Shown here: in pieces, positions 25,651-35,447 of the stretch
Position numbering within the stretch: position 1 is the stretch's first letter
Layout of the letters: each line of letters starts with the position of its first letter
From: an uncultured Paracoccaceae bacterium
GTDB lineage: Bacteria > Pseudomonadota > Alphaproteobacteria > Rhodobacterales > Rhodobacteraceae
Assembly (NCBI GenBank): GCA_951812305.1
Contig: CATOSB010000004.1
Span: 124,001 to 188,000 of the forward strand
Reading direction: 5' to 3'
DNA: 64,000 nucleotides
Notes under the pieces: model-generated
What the model was told of the DNA's origin: nothing
The model's database searches: none
Seen by the model: the letters and a program-made list of their open reading frames with translations, nothing else
Program-made: the position numbers and the translations under genes

Positions 25651-26097
25651 GTGCAAACAACAATTACAATAGAAACAAGCGGCACACGGCTTTACGAATT
25701 CACACATCTGGTGCGCGCGTGGATTGAGGACATGAGGCAGGTCGATGGCTTGTTAACACTGTTCGTTCGCCACACATCCTGTTCACTCCTCATTCAGGAA
25801 AACGCAGATCCCGAGGTGCAGTCAGACCTGAATAATTTCTTCCAACGCCTTGTTCCGCCTTCAGATCATCCATCGATGACCTATCTGACCCACACCTATG
25901 AAGGCCCCGATGATATGCCAGCACACATCAAAGCGGCGATGTTGCCCGTTTCGCTTTCTATCCCGGTAACGGGAGGGCAATTGGCGCTGGGAACGTGGCA
26001 AGGACTTTACATTTTCGAACATCGAGACCGCCCGCACCGCCGCCACGTCGCCGCGCATTTTGCGCCGGACGATAATACCGACAATTTACCGACGTGA
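25651..26097 (+). CDS. yjbQ: YjbQ family (UPF0047) protein
   Basis: This is a 148-residue protein from a GTG start. Conserved elements are LLTLFVRHTSCSLLIQENADP, the double-His HP..TYLTHTYEGPDDMPAHIKAAML and the C-terminal GTWQGLYIFEHRDRPHRR. The family forms trimers with a metal-like site of His residues and can give weak thiamine-phosphate-synthase activity; the true role is unclear. It follows the broken glycosyltransferase gene after 32 bases. Confidence 0.9.
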   Translation: MQTTITIETSGTRLYEFTHLVRAWIEDMRQVDGLLTLFVRHTSCSLLIQENADPEVQSDLNNFFQRLVPPSDHPSMTYLTHTYEGPDDMPAHIKAAMLPVSLSIPVTGGQLALGTWQGLYIFEHRDRPHRRHVAAHFAPDDNTDNLPT

Positions 26098-26099
26098 CG

Positions 26100-26116
26100 C
26101 CGACGCAATACCGACG
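26100..26116. repeat. 17-bp dispersed intergenic repeat, copy 2
   Basis: This is an exact copy of the element at 4205-4221, starting 2 bases after the yjbQ stop. Additional CCGACG/ACCGAC units surround it (26075-26100), as though the repeat unit had spread locally. Confidence 0.55.
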
Positions 26117-26213
26117 CGCAAAATACAGTGGTTGAAATTCGCCTCTACCCAAGCCCTCGGTTCTCCCCTATAAAAGCTGTGGATAAGACAGGGTTGAGAC
26201 CAAGGAAAAAAAT

Positions 26214-26681
26214 ATGCGCTGTCCGTTTTGCGGGAATATTGACACTCAGGTAAAAGATTCGCGGCCTGCCGAGGACCATGTCGCGATCCGTCGGCGGCGG
26301 TTTTGTCCCGCTTGTGGCGGCAGATTTACAACCTATGAGCGCGTTCAACTGCGCGACCTCGTGGTGATCAAATCGAACGGTCGTCGCGAAGATTTCGACC
26401 GCGACAAGCTTGAACGCTCGATCCGCATTTCGATGCAGAAACGCCCCGTGGAACCGGAACGCATCGATCAAATGATTTCAGGCATTGTCCGGCGTCTGGA
26501 AAGTATGGGTGAAACCGATATTCAATCCAATATGATTGGCGAGATCGTCATGGAAAGTCTGGCGCGGATCGACACGGTCGCCTATGTGCGATTTGCCAGT
26601 GTTTACAAGAACTTCCAGGACGTCGACGACTTTGAAAAGCTCGCCAATGAGCTTCGCCCAGACGGCCCACCGGAAGAGTGA
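26214..26681 (+). CDS. nrdR: transcriptional repressor NrdR
   Basis: This is a 155-residue protein. A zinc ribbon [17 protein letters not shown] (two CxxC pairs) precedes an ATP-cone domain ([21 protein letters not shown]). It senses ATP/dATP and represses ribonucleotide reductase genes through NrdR boxes. The adjacency to ribD is the usual bacterial arrangement; the stop overlaps the ribD GTG start. Confidence 0.97.
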   Translation: MRCPFCGNIDTQVKDSRPAEDHVAIRRRRFCPACGGRFTTYERVQLRDLVVIKSNGRREDFDRDKLERSIRISMQKRPVEPERIDQMISGIVRRLESMGETDIQSNMIGEIVMESLARIDTVAYVRFASVYKNFQDVDDFEKLANELRPDGPPEE

Positions 26682-27778
26682 TCGACCAAGATTCGCGTTA
26701 CATGGCGCTGGCGCTGGCACTGGGCTGGCGCGGGCTGGGCCGGGTTGCACCCTGGCCTTCGGTTGGCTGTGTGATCGTCCGGTCCGGACGCATTGTAGGG
26801 CGAGGGACCAGCAACAAAGCGGCGCTGCAACATGCTGAAATTCAGGCGCTTGAGCAGGCAGGTGATGCGGCGAAAGGAGCAACCGTTTATGTGACGCTGG
26901 AACCCTGCTCTCACCAGGGCACCACGCCCCCTTGCGCGGATGCCCTGATAAAAGCCGGGGTTGGTCGCGTCATATCCGCGATGGAGGATCCCAATCCGCA
27001 GGTCGCGGGGCAAGGGATCAAACGCCTGCAAGATGCTGGAATCGCTGTTGAAACGGGTCTGATGGCCGCAGAGGCATCAGAACATCACGCCGGGTTTCTG
27101 AAGGTTCAGAATGTCGGTTTGCCGTTGGTGACGCTAAAGCTCGCGTCCAGCTTTGATGGCCGCATCGCGACGGCCTCTGGCGAAAGCCGGTGGATCACTG
27201 GTCCTGTTGCGCGTCGACGCGTTCATGCAATGCGTGCGATGCATGATGCGGTGCTGGTTGGCGGCGGCACAGCGCGCAAGGACAATCCGTCGCTTACGGT
27301 GCGCGGTCTTGGCGTCGGGCATCGACCGGTTCGGGTCGTGTGGTCACGCCGTTTGGATGTCCCGGTTGATGGCGCACTGGCGGCCAGCGCCCGTGATAAT
27401 CCGGTTTGGATATGCCACGGAAAAGATGCGGAAAAATCGGATATTGCCGCATGGCGCACGACAGGCGCAGAGCTTATCGAATCCGGCGTGGGGAAGGGCG
27501 GCCAACTGGACCCAATGGAAACTTTGAAAGCAATGGCTTCAAAAGGTGTTACCCGCGTTTTCTGTGAAGGTGGCGGTACGCTGGCGGCCAGTTTGCTGGC
27601 TGCCGATCTGGTCGACCGGGTGGCCGGGTTTACCGCCGGGGTCGCCATCGGGGCGGAAGGGCAGCCAAATCTGGGCGCGATGGGGATTGACGCGCTGTCA
27701 GACGCGCCACGATTTGCTTTGAAGTCCGTTGAAAAGATTGGCAATGACGTTCTTCACATATGGCATCGCACGGATTAA
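26678..27778 (+). CDS. ribD: bifunctional riboflavin deaminase/reductase RibD
   Basis: This is a 366-residue enzyme. The N-terminal deaminase has the zinc motif HAEIQAL and [16 protein letters not shown]. The C-terminal reductase has the [23 protein letters not shown] and [13 protein letters not shown] motifs. It converts 2,5-diamino-6-ribosylamino-pyrimidinone phosphate into the uracil ribitol intermediate of riboflavin synthesis. The GTG start overlaps the nrdR stop (GTGA), implying coupled translation. It is convergent with nusB, 12 bases away. Confidence 0.96.
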   Translation: MIDQDSRYMALALALGWRGLGRVAPWPSVGCVIVRSGRIVGRGTSNKAALQHAEIQALEQAGDAAKGATVYVTLEPCSHQGTTPPCADALIKAGVGRVISAMEDPNPQVAGQGIKRLQDAGIAVETGLMAAEASEHHAGFLKVQNVGLPLVTLKLASSFDGRIATASGESRWITGPVARRRVHAMRAMHDAVLVGGGTARKDNPSLTVRGLGVGHRPVRVVWSRRLDVPVDGALAASARDNPVWICHGKDAEKSDIAAWRTTGAELIESGVGKGGQLDPMETLKAMASKGVTRVFCEGGGTLAASLLAADLVDRVAGFTAGVAIGAEGQPNLGAMGIDALSDAPRFALKSVEKIGNDVLHIWHRTD

Positions 27779-27790
27779 CTGAACGTCTGT

Positions 27791-28252
27791 TCAAAAAGCT
27801 TCCGGCTGCGCCTCCCGCGCGATATGATCCAGAACCGCGTTCACGAATTTCGCCTCTTTTCCCTCTGGAAAGAAGGCCTTGGCGATATCGACATATTCGG
27901 AAATGGCTACTTTTGGCGGCGTGTCGCCTGCAATGATTTCTGCTCCTGCCGCGCGAAAAAGCGCGCGTAAGGTGGGGTCGATCCGGGCAATTGGCCATTT
28001 CTCGACCAGCGCGCGGTCGGTCATCTGGTCAATCTTCGCCTGCTCGTTCACGGCGCCTTCCAGAACGGCGCGAAAGTGACTGACGTCACCTTCCATCATC
28101 TCGCCTGTGTCGAAATGCTCGCCGAAACGGTGCGTCTCAAATTCCGCGCGCACCTTGTCGACCGTCTGATCGCTGGCCTCCATCTGAAAAAGCGCCTGCA
28201 CGGCGTAAAGCCGCGCGGCGGTTTTCATCTGCCGTTTCGTGGGCGCGTTCAT
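27791..28252 (-). CDS. nusB: transcription antitermination factor NusB
   Basis: This is a 153-residue helical protein with AARLYAVQALFQME near the start and GDTPPKVAISEYVDIAKAFFPEGKEAKFVNAVLD near the end, both NusB signatures. It binds boxA RNA with NusE for rRNA antitermination. It overlaps the ribH stop by 4 bases, in the common ribBA-ribH-nusB order. Confidence 0.95.
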   Translation of the reverse strand: MNAPTKRQMKTAARLYAVQALFQMEASDQTVDKVRAEFETHRFGEHFDTGEMMEGDVSHFRAVLEGAVNEQAKIDQMTDRALVEKWPIARIDPTLRALFRAAGAEIIAGDTPPKVAISEYVDIAKAFFPEGKEAKFVNAVLDHIAREAQPEAF

Positions 28253-28773
28253 GCGATCTGATAGCTTTCGCCAGAGGGTTTGAACCCGAAATCATCTTTG
28301 GGGCCGCCCCAGCGGCGGGCAAGCGCAATCAGGTGCAGCGCCGCTTCCGCAGCGCCGCCGCCCTTGTTCTGGCCTTTCGCCTCGGCCCGCTCGACCGCCT
28401 GATCGCGGTTTTCGACGGTCAGAATGCCATTGCCGATGGCGCAGCCCTGCAATCCGAGAAGCGTCAAGCCGTGCGAGGAATCGTTGCAGACCGTGTCGTA
28501 ATGTGTGGTTTCGCCGCGGATCACGCAGCCCAAGGCGACATAGCCGTCAAAATTCGACATACGATGCGCCAATGCAATCGCGCCGGGCACTTCCAAAGCG
28601 CCGGGCACTTCGACCACTTCGTGCGTGGCACCAACGCCTTCCAGCGTTGCCTTCGCGCCCGCGACCAACTCGTCAGCGATGTCCTTGTAATAGGGCGCGA
28701 CAACGATCAACACCTTGACGGGCTTATCAAATTCCGGCGTGGGCAGTGTGTAATGGGTTTCGGACTGGGCCAT
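28249..28773 (-). CDS. ribH: 6,7-dimethyl-8-ribityllumazine synthase RibH
   Basis: This is a 174-residue lumazine synthase. Recognisable are VVEVPGALEVPGAIALA, ALGCVIRGETTHYDTVCN and the catalytic His within SHGLTLLGL. It condenses the ribityl-aminouracil from the RibD branch with dihydroxybutanone phosphate from RibBA. It is 3 bases downstream of ribBA and overlaps nusB, so one operon. Confidence 0.96.
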   Translation of the reverse strand: MAQSETHYTLPTPEFDKPVKVLIVVAPYYKDIADELVAGAKATLEGVGATHEVVEVPGALEVPGAIALAHRMSNFDGYVALGCVIRGETTHYDTVCNDSSHGLTLLGLQGCAIGNGILTVENRDQAVERAEAKGQNKGGGAAEAALHLIALARRWGGPKDDFGFKPSGESYQIA

Positions 28774-28776
28774 GAT

Positions 28777-29886
28777 TTACTCTACTGGGATTTTCCGGGT
28801 ACCGACAATTGAAAGCCCGTAGCTTTCAAGGCCGACAACCTTGGGAGAGGGCGAATTGGTCAGCAAAACAAGCTCGCTTAGTCCCAATGAGGTCAGAATC
28901 TGCGCGCCAAGCCCGTATTGCCGCAGCGTCTGGGGCGAGGCAGAGTCTTCGGTCACCAGCTTCATATGCGTTTCGCGCAGCAACACCAACGCACCGCGCC
29001 CCTCGCGCGCGATCTCTTCCATGGCAGACCCGAATTCGCTTGACCGTTGTGATCCGCCGATCCCGACGACGTCCAGCATCGGGTCCAGCGTATGCATCCG
29101 TACCAGAACGGGATCAGGCCCGGAAATATCGCCTTTGATCAGCACGATATGTTCGGATCCGTGGGTTTCGTCGGTATAGATTCGCAGTTTCCACTCGCCA
29201 CCAAACCCGGATTCGACCGATTTCTCTTCGGTCACGCGCACAAGATTGTCGTTGCGCCGCCGATAGGCAATCAGGTCGGAAATCGTGCCGATCTTGATGC
29301 CGTGTTTCTGGCCAAAGGCGATCAGATCGGGCAGGCGGGCCATCGTCCCGTCCTCGTTCATCACTTCGCAGATCACACCGGAAGGGTTCAGCCCCGCCAA
29401 CCGCGAGATATCCACAGCGGCCTCGGTATGGCCGGCGCGCACCAGAACGCCGCCCTCTCTGGCGCGAAGCGGGAAAATGTGCCCGGGTGTGGCGATGTCG
29501 GCAGCGGCGGAGTTTGAATCAATTGCTACGGCGACAGAACGCGCCCGATCCGCCGCGCTGATACCCGTTGTGACTCCTTCGCGCGCCTCAATCGAGACAG
29601 TAAAGGCCGTTTCGTGGCGTGAAGAATTATGCGACGCCATCAAAGGTAGCCCAAGCGCATCAATGCGATTGCCAGTCAACGTCAAACAGATCAGCCCGCG
29701 CCCGTATTTGGCCATGAAGTTGATGGCGTCGGGCGTGCACATCTGGGCCGGAATGCACAGATCGCCTTCGTTCTCGCGATCTTCATGGTCGACAAGGATA
29801 TACATCCGCCCGTTGCGGGCATCTTCGATGATCTCTTCGACGCTGGAGATCGCGTCGGTGTAATGCGTGGCGGTGGTGTCGGCCAT
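28777..29886 (-). CDS. ribBA: RibBA: DHBP synthase with GTP-cyclohydrolase-II-like domain
   Basis: This is a 369-residue protein. Residues about 10-210 are the dihydroxybutanone phosphate synthase, with VDHEDRENEGDLCIPA, FMAKYGRGLIC and RAGHTEAAVDISRLAG. The C-terminal part resembles GTP cyclohydrolase II but lacks the full zinc-cysteine cluster and keeps only LRQYGLGAQIL, so the RibA half is probably not catalytic, as in many alphaproteobacterial RibBAs. First gene of the ribBA-ribH-nusB operon. Confidence 0.93.
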   Translation of the reverse strand: MADTTATHYTDAISSVEEIIEDARNGRMYILVDHEDRENEGDLCIPAQMCTPDAINFMAKYGRGLICLTLTGNRIDALGLPLMASHNSSRHETAFTVSIEAREGVTTGISAADRARSVAVAIDSNSAAADIATPGHIFPLRAREGGVLVRAGHTEAAVDISRLAGLNPSGVICEVMNEDGTMARLPDLIAFGQKHGIKIGTISDLIAYRRRNDNLVRVTEEKSVESGFGGEWKLRIYTDETHGSEHIVLIKGDISGPDPVLVRMHTLDPMLDVVGIGGSQRSSEFGSAMEEIAREGRGALVLLRETHMKLVTEDSASPQTLRQYGLGAQILTSLGLSELVLLTNSPSPKVVGLESYGLSIVGTRKIPVE

Positions 29887-29976
29887 TCCTGCGCTCCTCG
29901 TAACGGGCCGGGATTAGCGCAAGGTGAAACCATGCGCCAGTGCCATCGGGTCGCGGTGTATCAATCGCTAACGTTG

Positions 29977-30555
29977 TCAGCCGGGGTCGTTGGCGAAGAA
30001 TGTCTCGGCCGGAACAATCCCGGCCATTTTAGCCGCCGCGCACCATTCATTTTCGATGGCCGTCGCAGAGACGAGCACTGTTCCAGCCGGTCTTGCCCCG
30101 GCATCGCGCAACATCCGGCCGAGTTTTTCACGGCTTGCTGACCAGCTTTCCGTGAACTCAGGGGCGGGGGCTGCGTACTCAATCAATCCTGAATTGGCCG
30201 TGATCATGGCGTCGGGGTGCGCAGGCGCGTAGATCGCCGCCAGCCGTCCAGCTTTGCCGTCGATTTGGCGAAGCCGTACCGCCACCGGGCCTTTCAGTTT
30301 AACCCTGTTTGCGCGCAATTCCAACGCGTTGCCCGAAAACAAGAACGCAACCACGTCATGGCCGGACGCCGCGCGAATGGAGGCATAGGTTTTGTATTCC
30401 AAACCTAATTCCTGCGCACGTTTTACCCGCTGGCAGACGATTTCAAGCGGAATTGTGTTTGGCAAAAGCGCCTTGCGTGCACGACCCCAGGCGTGACGCC
30501 GCCAGCCATATCCCGGTTCCATCGTCGGTCCGCCGTTGTGTCCGATGGTCGTCAT
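29977..30555 (-). CDS. conserved hypothetical protein (MTTIGHNGGP N-terminus)
   Basis: This is a 192-residue soluble protein from MTTIGHNGGPTMEPGYGWRR. It contains a basic RARKALLPNTIPLEIVCQRV segment and a helical middle (VKRAQELGLEYKTYASIRAASGHDVVAFLFSGNAL), and no known catalytic motif is seen. The setting between ribBA and ribE on the same strand suggests cotranscription but not necessarily a riboflavin role. I do not recognise a named family. Confidence 0.7.
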   Translation of the reverse strand: MTTIGHNGGPTMEPGYGWRRHAWGRARKALLPNTIPLEIVCQRVKRAQELGLEYKTYASIRAASGHDVVAFLFSGNALELRANRVKLKGPVAVRLRQIDGKAGRLAAIYAPAHPDAMITANSGLIEYAAPAPEFTESWSASREKLGRMLRDAGARPAGTVLVSATAIENEWCAAAKMAGIVPAETFFANDPG

Positions 30556-30652
30556 TGGATGCGGTCTCCGCCTATTCGAATGCCAGATTGACTGTGTTTG
30601 ACGCAACTAAACCAAGCCATATTGTCGGTGCCGGTAAATATACGATCAGAAA

Positions 30653-30668
30653 TTCGGCAACTGCCGAA
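30653..30668 (-). terminator. possible weak terminator after ribE
   Basis: The inverted repeat TTCGGC-AACT-GCCGAA lies 32 bases beyond the ribE stop on its strand, with A/T tracts on both sides. The T run is short, so this is tentative. Confidence 0.35.
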
Positions 30669-30699
30669 AAATTGTCTGCCCGTGCCTAATTCTTATTCA

Positions 30700-31302
30700 C
30701 TATCCCCAGTCCTGAAGCCGCGCAACATACCGCGCCATCGTGTCAACTTCGAGGTTGACCGCATCGTCAGCAACCGCTTTGCCCCAGTTTGTCACCATTT
30801 GCGTGTGCGGGATGATATTCACGCCGAATTCCGCGCCATCCACCTCGTTCACGGTCAGTGATGTCCCATTCAACGCAACCGAGCCCTTTGGCGCGATGAA
30901 CCGCGCAAGATCGTCCGGTGCCTTGAAGCGGAACCGTTTTGAATCGCCTTCAGCCTCAATCGCGACAATCTCGGCCAACCCGTCCACATGCCCCGAAACG
31001 ATATGCCCGCCAAGTTCATCGCCCACGCGCAAAGCACGCTCGAGATTGACCAATTTGCCCGCGCTCCAGCCATTGCGGCCAATATTTGTGACCGAAACCG
31101 TCTCTCCGCTGATTTCCACGTCAAACCAAGGCTTTGGGTCGGTCCCTGTTGCAATGACGGTCAGGCAAACCCCGTCACAGGCGATGGATGCTCCGATGTC
31201 GATCCCGCCGACATCATAGGATGTCGCAATGCGCGCGCGCAGATCGCCGCGTTGCTCGACCTCTAAAATGTCGCCAATATCGGTGATGATGCCCGTGAAC
31301 AT
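30700..31302 (-). CDS. ribE: riboflavin synthase RibE
   Basis: This is a 200-residue protein made of two similar lumazine-binding halves. It starts with the diagnostic MFTGIITDIGDI; CDGVCLTVI marks the first half and GSVALNGTSLTVNEVDG the second. It dismutates two lumazines to riboflavin. The start is set by the invariant MFTGII. No FMN-riboswitch-like sequence was found upstream. Confidence 0.95.
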   Translation of the reverse strand: MFTGIITDIGDILEVEQRGDLRARIATSYDVGGIDIGASIACDGVCLTVIATGTDPKPWFDVEISGETVSVTNIGRNGWSAGKLVNLERALRVGDELGGHIVSGHVDGLAEIVAIEAEGDSKRFRFKAPDDLARFIAPKGSVALNGTSLTVNEVDGAEFGVNIIPHTQMVTNWGKAVADDAVNLEVDTMARYVARLQDWG

Positions 31303-31475
31303 GCGCCGTAACTCCACTTTCGTCTCAGCCCTAGCGCCGGTGCTGCCCAAGGGCAAGGCCACGACCTTTTACCGTTTGAGTCACAACTTTGCCCTATTAA
31401 ATGGACATGCTAGGGGGAAGTTGGGGTGTCTGCCGGATGCAGGGTTATCCGCGCAAGACGTTAGAGGAATGTTTG

Positions 31476-32762
31476 ATGGTCACGGGACAGAACCGTACAT
31501 TTCTGTTTCTGCAAGGTCCGCATGGGCCGTTTTTCCGCCGTCTTGCCAAGATGTTACGTGCCGCCGGTGCCGATGTCTGGCGCGTAGGGTTCAACGCCGG
31601 CGATGCGGCGTTCTGGCCAGATGCGAAATCATTCATCCCTTATCGCGACAAAATCGATGCCTGGGCTGACCGGTTCGCGGAAATTGTTGACGAAAAAGGC
31701 ATCACCGACATCGTTCTTTACGGCGACACTCGCCGTATTCACGCCGAAGCCGTTGAGGCGGCACAAAAAATCGGCCTGATGGTGCATGTCTTCGAGGAAG
31801 GCTATCTGCGCCCATACTGGGTGACATATGAACGCAACGGGTCGAACGGCAATTCCGCGTTGATGGACCTCAGCGTTGCCAATATGCAGGACGCGCTGGC
31901 CAAGGCCGATCTGGATGTACCCGAACCGCCCGCACATTGGGGCGACATGCGCCACCACATTTTTTACGGCGCGCTTTATCACGGTCATGTTCTGCTGGCG
32001 AACCGCGCCTATCGCAATTTTGCGCCCCACCGGGCGCTAAGTGTGACGCAGGAGTTCCGACTTTACCTGCGCCGCCTTTTGTTGATGCCTGCGATCTGGG
32101 CGGATCGGGCGGCGGCGACCAGTCGTATCAAATACGGCGGGTTCCCCTATCATCTGGCGCTTTTGCAGCTGGAGCATGACTCATCCTTCCAGAACCACAG
32201 CCCGTTTGGATCGATGACAGAGTTTCTGGCCGAAGTGATTGAAGGTTTCGCCAACGGCGCGCCGACCCACCATCACTTTGTGTTCAAGGCCCACCCGCTG
32301 GAAGATGGGCGCGTGAATTTGCGGCGTGAAATCAAACGCTTGTCAGAGCTTCACGGTGTCACCAACCGCGTGCATTACGTCCGCGGCGGCAAGTTGGCGA
32401 AACTGCTGGATCACGCACGCAGCGCGGTAACCGTGAACTCGACAGCCGCGCAACAGGTGCTGTGGCGCGGACTTCCGCTTAAGGTTTTTGGCGACGCGGT
32501 TTACGCAAAGCCGGAATTTGTCTCGACCCAAAAGCTACCGGAATTCTTCGCCCATCCGACACGCCCTGACAGCCGCGCTTACCGCGATTATCGCCATTTT
32601 CTTCTGGAAACATCGCAGGTTGCGGGCGGTTTCTATTCGGCAAGAGGCCGCCGCCAGCTGCTTCGTCAGGTGGTCGACATGATGCTCGTGCCCGAGGATC
32701 CTTATACCGCGCTGAAAACCGGTACAGCGGCACCGCGGCAACAGTTGCGCGTCGTCAAATAA
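31476..32762 (+). CDS. kpsS: capsular polysaccharide beta-Kdo transferase/export protein KpsS
   Basis: This is a 428-residue protein (start at MVTGQNRTFLFLQGPHG; a longer frame begins at 31401). The KpsS-type features are FLFLQGPHGPFFRRLAKML, the VHVFEEGYLRPYWVTYER box, FVFKAHPLEDGR and the late TVNSTAAQQVLWRGLPLKVFG. With KpsC it builds the poly-Kdo linker on phosphatidylglycerol for export of capsule. It should sit next to kpsD and kpsC; here 8.5 kb of insertion sequences lie between. Confidence 0.9.
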   Translation: MVTGQNRTFLFLQGPHGPFFRRLAKMLRAAGADVWRVGFNAGDAAFWPDAKSFIPYRDKIDAWADRFAEIVDEKGITDIVLYGDTRRIHAEAVEAAQKIGLMVHVFEEGYLRPYWVTYERNGSNGNSALMDLSVANMQDALAKADLDVPEPPAHWGDMRHHIFYGALYHGHVLLANRAYRNFAPHRALSVTQEFRLYLRRLLLMPAIWADRAAATSRIKYGGFPYHLALLQLEHDSSFQNHSPFGSMTEFLAEVIEGFANGAPTHHHFVFKAHPLEDGRVNLRREIKRLSELHGVTNRVHYVRGGKLAKLLDHARSAVTVNSTAAQQVLWRGLPLKVFGDAVYAKPEFVSTQKLPEFFAHPTRPDSRAYRDYRHFLLETSQVAGGFYSARGRRQLLRQVVDMMLVPEDPYTALKTGTAAPRQQLRVVK

Positions 32763-32850
32763 TCCACAGGCAAAAGGGTGGATTATTTCGCGCCTTTTGG
32801 CTAACTTATACCCGTGCGCCTGAATTGGCCTGATGTTTTCCGGGTTAGAG

Positions 32851-33390
32851 TCCCCGATAGGGGATCTGTAAACCCCACGGCTTTAGCCGGACGGGATCGC
32901 GGCATTTGCGTTAAGATGCCTGATTATGGATTCGTACAAGCGTGGCAGCCATACGGTTTGGGACTGCAAATACCACTTGGTGTGGGTGACGAAGTACCGC
33001 TACCAGGTGTTGGGCGGCGATGTCGGCAACCGCTGCCGTGAGTTGCTGCGCGAGACGGCGCGGGCGCATGGGATGGTTGTGCATGCCGGATCAATCAACC
33101 GTGACCACGAGCATATGCCGGTGTCGACCCCGCCGAACCTGTCGGTCAGCCGTGCGGAGCAATATCTGAAAGGGCGCAGTTCGCACAAGCTGCTGAGCGA
33201 GTTCGGGATATTGCGCAAAAGATATTGGGGGCAACACCTGTGGGCCCGCGGTTACCGGGTTGCCAGCAGCGGCAACGTGACAGACGAGGTGTGGTTGGAA
33301 TACATCAAGAACCAGACGCCACCCGAGCCCGATGATGATTTTAATCCAGCGGGAACTCCCCGCGTGTAAGCGCGGGGATGATAGCCCTTC
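32851..33390 (+). mobile_element. IS200-type element with hairpin ends
   Basis: The left side carries hairpins (TCCCC-GATA-GGGGA at 32851-32864, then GGCTTTAGCC), and the right side a long hairpin CCCCGCG-TGTAAG-CGCGGGG (33358-33377) that includes the tnpA stop. Such subterminal hairpins, without inverted terminal repeats or target duplication, are typical of IS200/IS605 single-strand transposons. Exact tips are uncertain. Confidence 0.75.
32926..33369 (+). CDS. tnpA: IS200/IS605 TnpA (Y1 HUH transposase)
   Basis: This is a 147-residue protein with the TnpA core WDCKYHLVWVTKYRYQVL, the KGRSSHKLLSEFG stretch, RYWGQHLWARGYRV and the active helix EVWLEYIKNQ (Tyr, then Gln four residues on). The HUH motif, normally H-hydrophobic-H, reads HEHMP, so activity may be reduced. 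No tnpB follows, hence IS200-type. Confidence 0.88.
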   Translation: MDSYKRGSHTVWDCKYHLVWVTKYRYQVLGGDVGNRCRELLRETARAHGMVVHAGSINRDHEHMPVSTPPNLSVSRAEQYLKGRSSHKLLSEFGILRKRYWGQHLWARGYRVASSGNVTDEVWLEYIKNQTPPEPDDDFNPAGTPRV

Positions 33391-33447
33391 CATTGTCTTC
33401 GGGCTATCGTCTGCAGAATGCGGCTGCGAAAATCGTCCCACAGCGTT

Positions 33448-33580
33448 TACAAAGGATTTTTTGTGTCCACCGTTGGGGTCGACGAGCAAACGATACGGAA
33501 TTACGTCCGATGGCAGGGCCGAGAAGATAATGGACAAGCGGAGCTTGACCTTTGAAAGAACCACGGGTGTAAGCCCGTGG
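33448..33580 (+). pseudogene. remnant of a second IS200-type element
   Basis: A short frame ending at 33555 reads FVSTVGVDEQTIRNYVRWQG, the C-terminal helix of another TnpA (Tyr and Gln four apart). It is followed by the hairpin CCACGGG-TGTAAG-CCCGTGG at 33561-33580, of the same design as the right end of the intact IS200 just upstream. The 5' part is missing. Confidence 0.65.
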
Positions 33581-34108
33581 GTATCTATATCACTTTGTAT
33601 TCCTTGAGCGATACAACGCGGAAGTTGTCGGTGACGGTGTCGCGGAACTCAGGCCATTTTTCTGGCAGTGTCGTACGGAAGAAGTTGAAAATAGCCTCTG
33701 TGAACTGGTTGAACGTTGCATAGTGGCGATTGTGTGTGACCCAATCGTGCATGACGCCCCAAAGGCGCTCGATTGGGTTGAGATGCGGGGCATATGCTGG
33801 CAGGAAATGCAACTTCACCCGGCGTTCCGGGCTGTTGAGCCATGGCTGAAGTATCCTGGCATGATGATAGCGGGCATTGTCGACAAAGACATGGATGGTC
33901 GTCATGGTTGGGTTGTTGCGCTCCAACTTTTCCAGCATTTGTTGGGTTGTCCGGGCATTGATCTTTTCGCCTTCTACAAAGGTGAACTGGAAGAGTTATG
34001 CCCGAAAGTTGGTGATGGCCTGAAGCGGGCGGCATATCATGGCGGTGTTAGCACGCCGTCATTCTCCAAGAGAAAGGATATGCCACCATGGCCAAGTCTA
34101 CAGTCTTA

Positions 34109-35447
34109 GGAGACACGCAACAATAAGTGAATCGCAAACCTTTGCCGCTGCGACGGTTTGACTCTGGTCCGCGCGATTCCCATGCCGTTCTCAATATGGT
34201 AATCGATAATCATGGTAGAGCGAGAACAAATTCAGGAGCGATGGGAAGTTTTTGGTTCGAAGCTTGGCGAACGAGGTCGGCGTTTGTTTGCTGCCGCAGA
34301 AGCCCGAGCGGCGGGGCGTGGCGGTCTTGCGGCAGTTGCGGAGATCACTGGCCTCGCACGTTCCACCATCGGGCGAGGCATCAATGATCTTGATACTCCA
34401 GGTCCAGGCAATGGCCGCGTGCGCCGCAAGGGTGGAGGGCGACGCGAGGTCGCCGACCTTGATACGACGCTGGTGTCCGACTTGCAGCGTCTCGCCGAGC
34501 CAGCGACGATGGGTGATCCTATACGTCCGCTTAAATGGGTGTCGAAGAGCCCGGCAAAGCTGGCAGCGGCACTGTGTGCTGCAGGCCATACTATATGTGC
34601 CAATACTGTCGCCAGGTTGCTGGAAACAAAGTTGGAATATTCGCGGCAGGTCAATCGCAAAACGCACGATGGCACCAACCACCCTGATCGCGACGCGCAG
34701 TTTGAGCATATTAACGCCAGGGTATTGGACGCGCAGGCGGCTGGGCAGCCTGTCATCTCGGTCGACACCAAAAAGAAGGAGTTGATCGGAAACTACCGCA
34801 ACGATGGCAGCGACTACCGGCCAAAAGGCGACCCCCGCTGCGTTAACATACATGATTTCCCCGACAAGGAGCTCGGCAAGGTGGTGCCCTACGGTGTCTA
34901 CGACGTTGGCACCAATACTGGCTGGGTTAGCGTGGGCGTCACCGCTGACACTGCTTCATTCGCCGTCAACTCTATCCGTACCTGGCAGAAGCGCATGGGC
35001 CAGCAGCGCCATCCTGGCATGCGCGAGCTGACAATAACTGCTGACTGCGGCGGATCGAACGGTGCGCGCGTCCGGTTATGGAAGGTAGAACTGCAGAGGT
35101 TTGCTGACGAAACCGACCTTGTCTTGCACGTCCATCACTATCCGCCCGGCACATCCAAGTGGAACCTCATCGAGCATCGGATGTTTTGCCACATCACACA
35201 GAACTGGCGCGGACGGCCGCTGTCCAGCCGTATGGCAGTCGTCGAGTTGATCGGGGCGACGACGACGAACGCTGGGCTGAAAGTAGAATGCGCACTTGAC
35301 GAAAGTATTTACGAGAAGGGTGTTAAGGTCACCAAAGCTGAAATGGATAGCCTCGTCATCGAAGGGAATGCATTCCACCCAGAATGGAACTACACAATCA
35401 CACCACGCCGCCGCCACCAAACGTAGCAATTATTCTTGCGTGTCTCC
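34109..35447 (+). mobile_element. ISAzo13-family element inside the IS256 copy
   Basis: The inverted ends GGAGACACGCAACAATAA and, from the right, GGAGACACGCAAGAATAA flank one gene. TTA occurs on both sides (34106-34108 and 35448-35450), a 3-bp duplication. 1339 bp. It disrupts the seventh codon region of the host transposase. Confidence 0.88.
34212..35426 (+). CDS. ISAzo13-family transposase
   Basis: This is a 404-residue protein. An N-terminal HTH region (AEITGLARSTIGRGINDL) precedes VISVDTKKKELIGNYRNDG, the ITADCGGSNGARVRLWK segment and GTSKWNLIEHRMFCHI, which are the three catalytic-acid regions of this family. Intact and preceded by only about 100 bases of leader within the element. Confidence 0.9.
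   Translation: MVEREQIQERWEVFGSKLGERGRRLFAAAEARAAGRGGLAAVAEITGLARSTIGRGINDLDTPGPGNGRVRRKGGGRREVADLDTTLVSDLQRLAEPATMGDPIRPLKWVSKSPAKLAAALCAAGHTICANTVARLLETKLEYSRQVNRKTHDGTNHPDRDAQFEHINARVLDAQAAGQPVISVDTKKKELIGNYRNDGSDYRPKGDPRCVNIHDFPDKELGKVVPYGVYDVGTNTGWVSVGVTADTASFAVNSIRTWQKRMGQQRHPGMRELTITADCGGSNGARVRLWKVELQRFADETDLVLHVHHYPPGTSKWNLIEHRMFCHITQNWRGRPLSSRMAVVELIGATTTNAGLKVECALDESIYEKGVKVTKAEMDSLVIEGNAFHPEWNYTITPRRRHQT

Noticed and set aside
29887..31400. FMN riboswitch upstream of ribBA or ribE
   Set aside because: I looked for the conserved riboswitch segments in the gaps before ribBA and ribE and did not see them; the gap before ribBA is also short.
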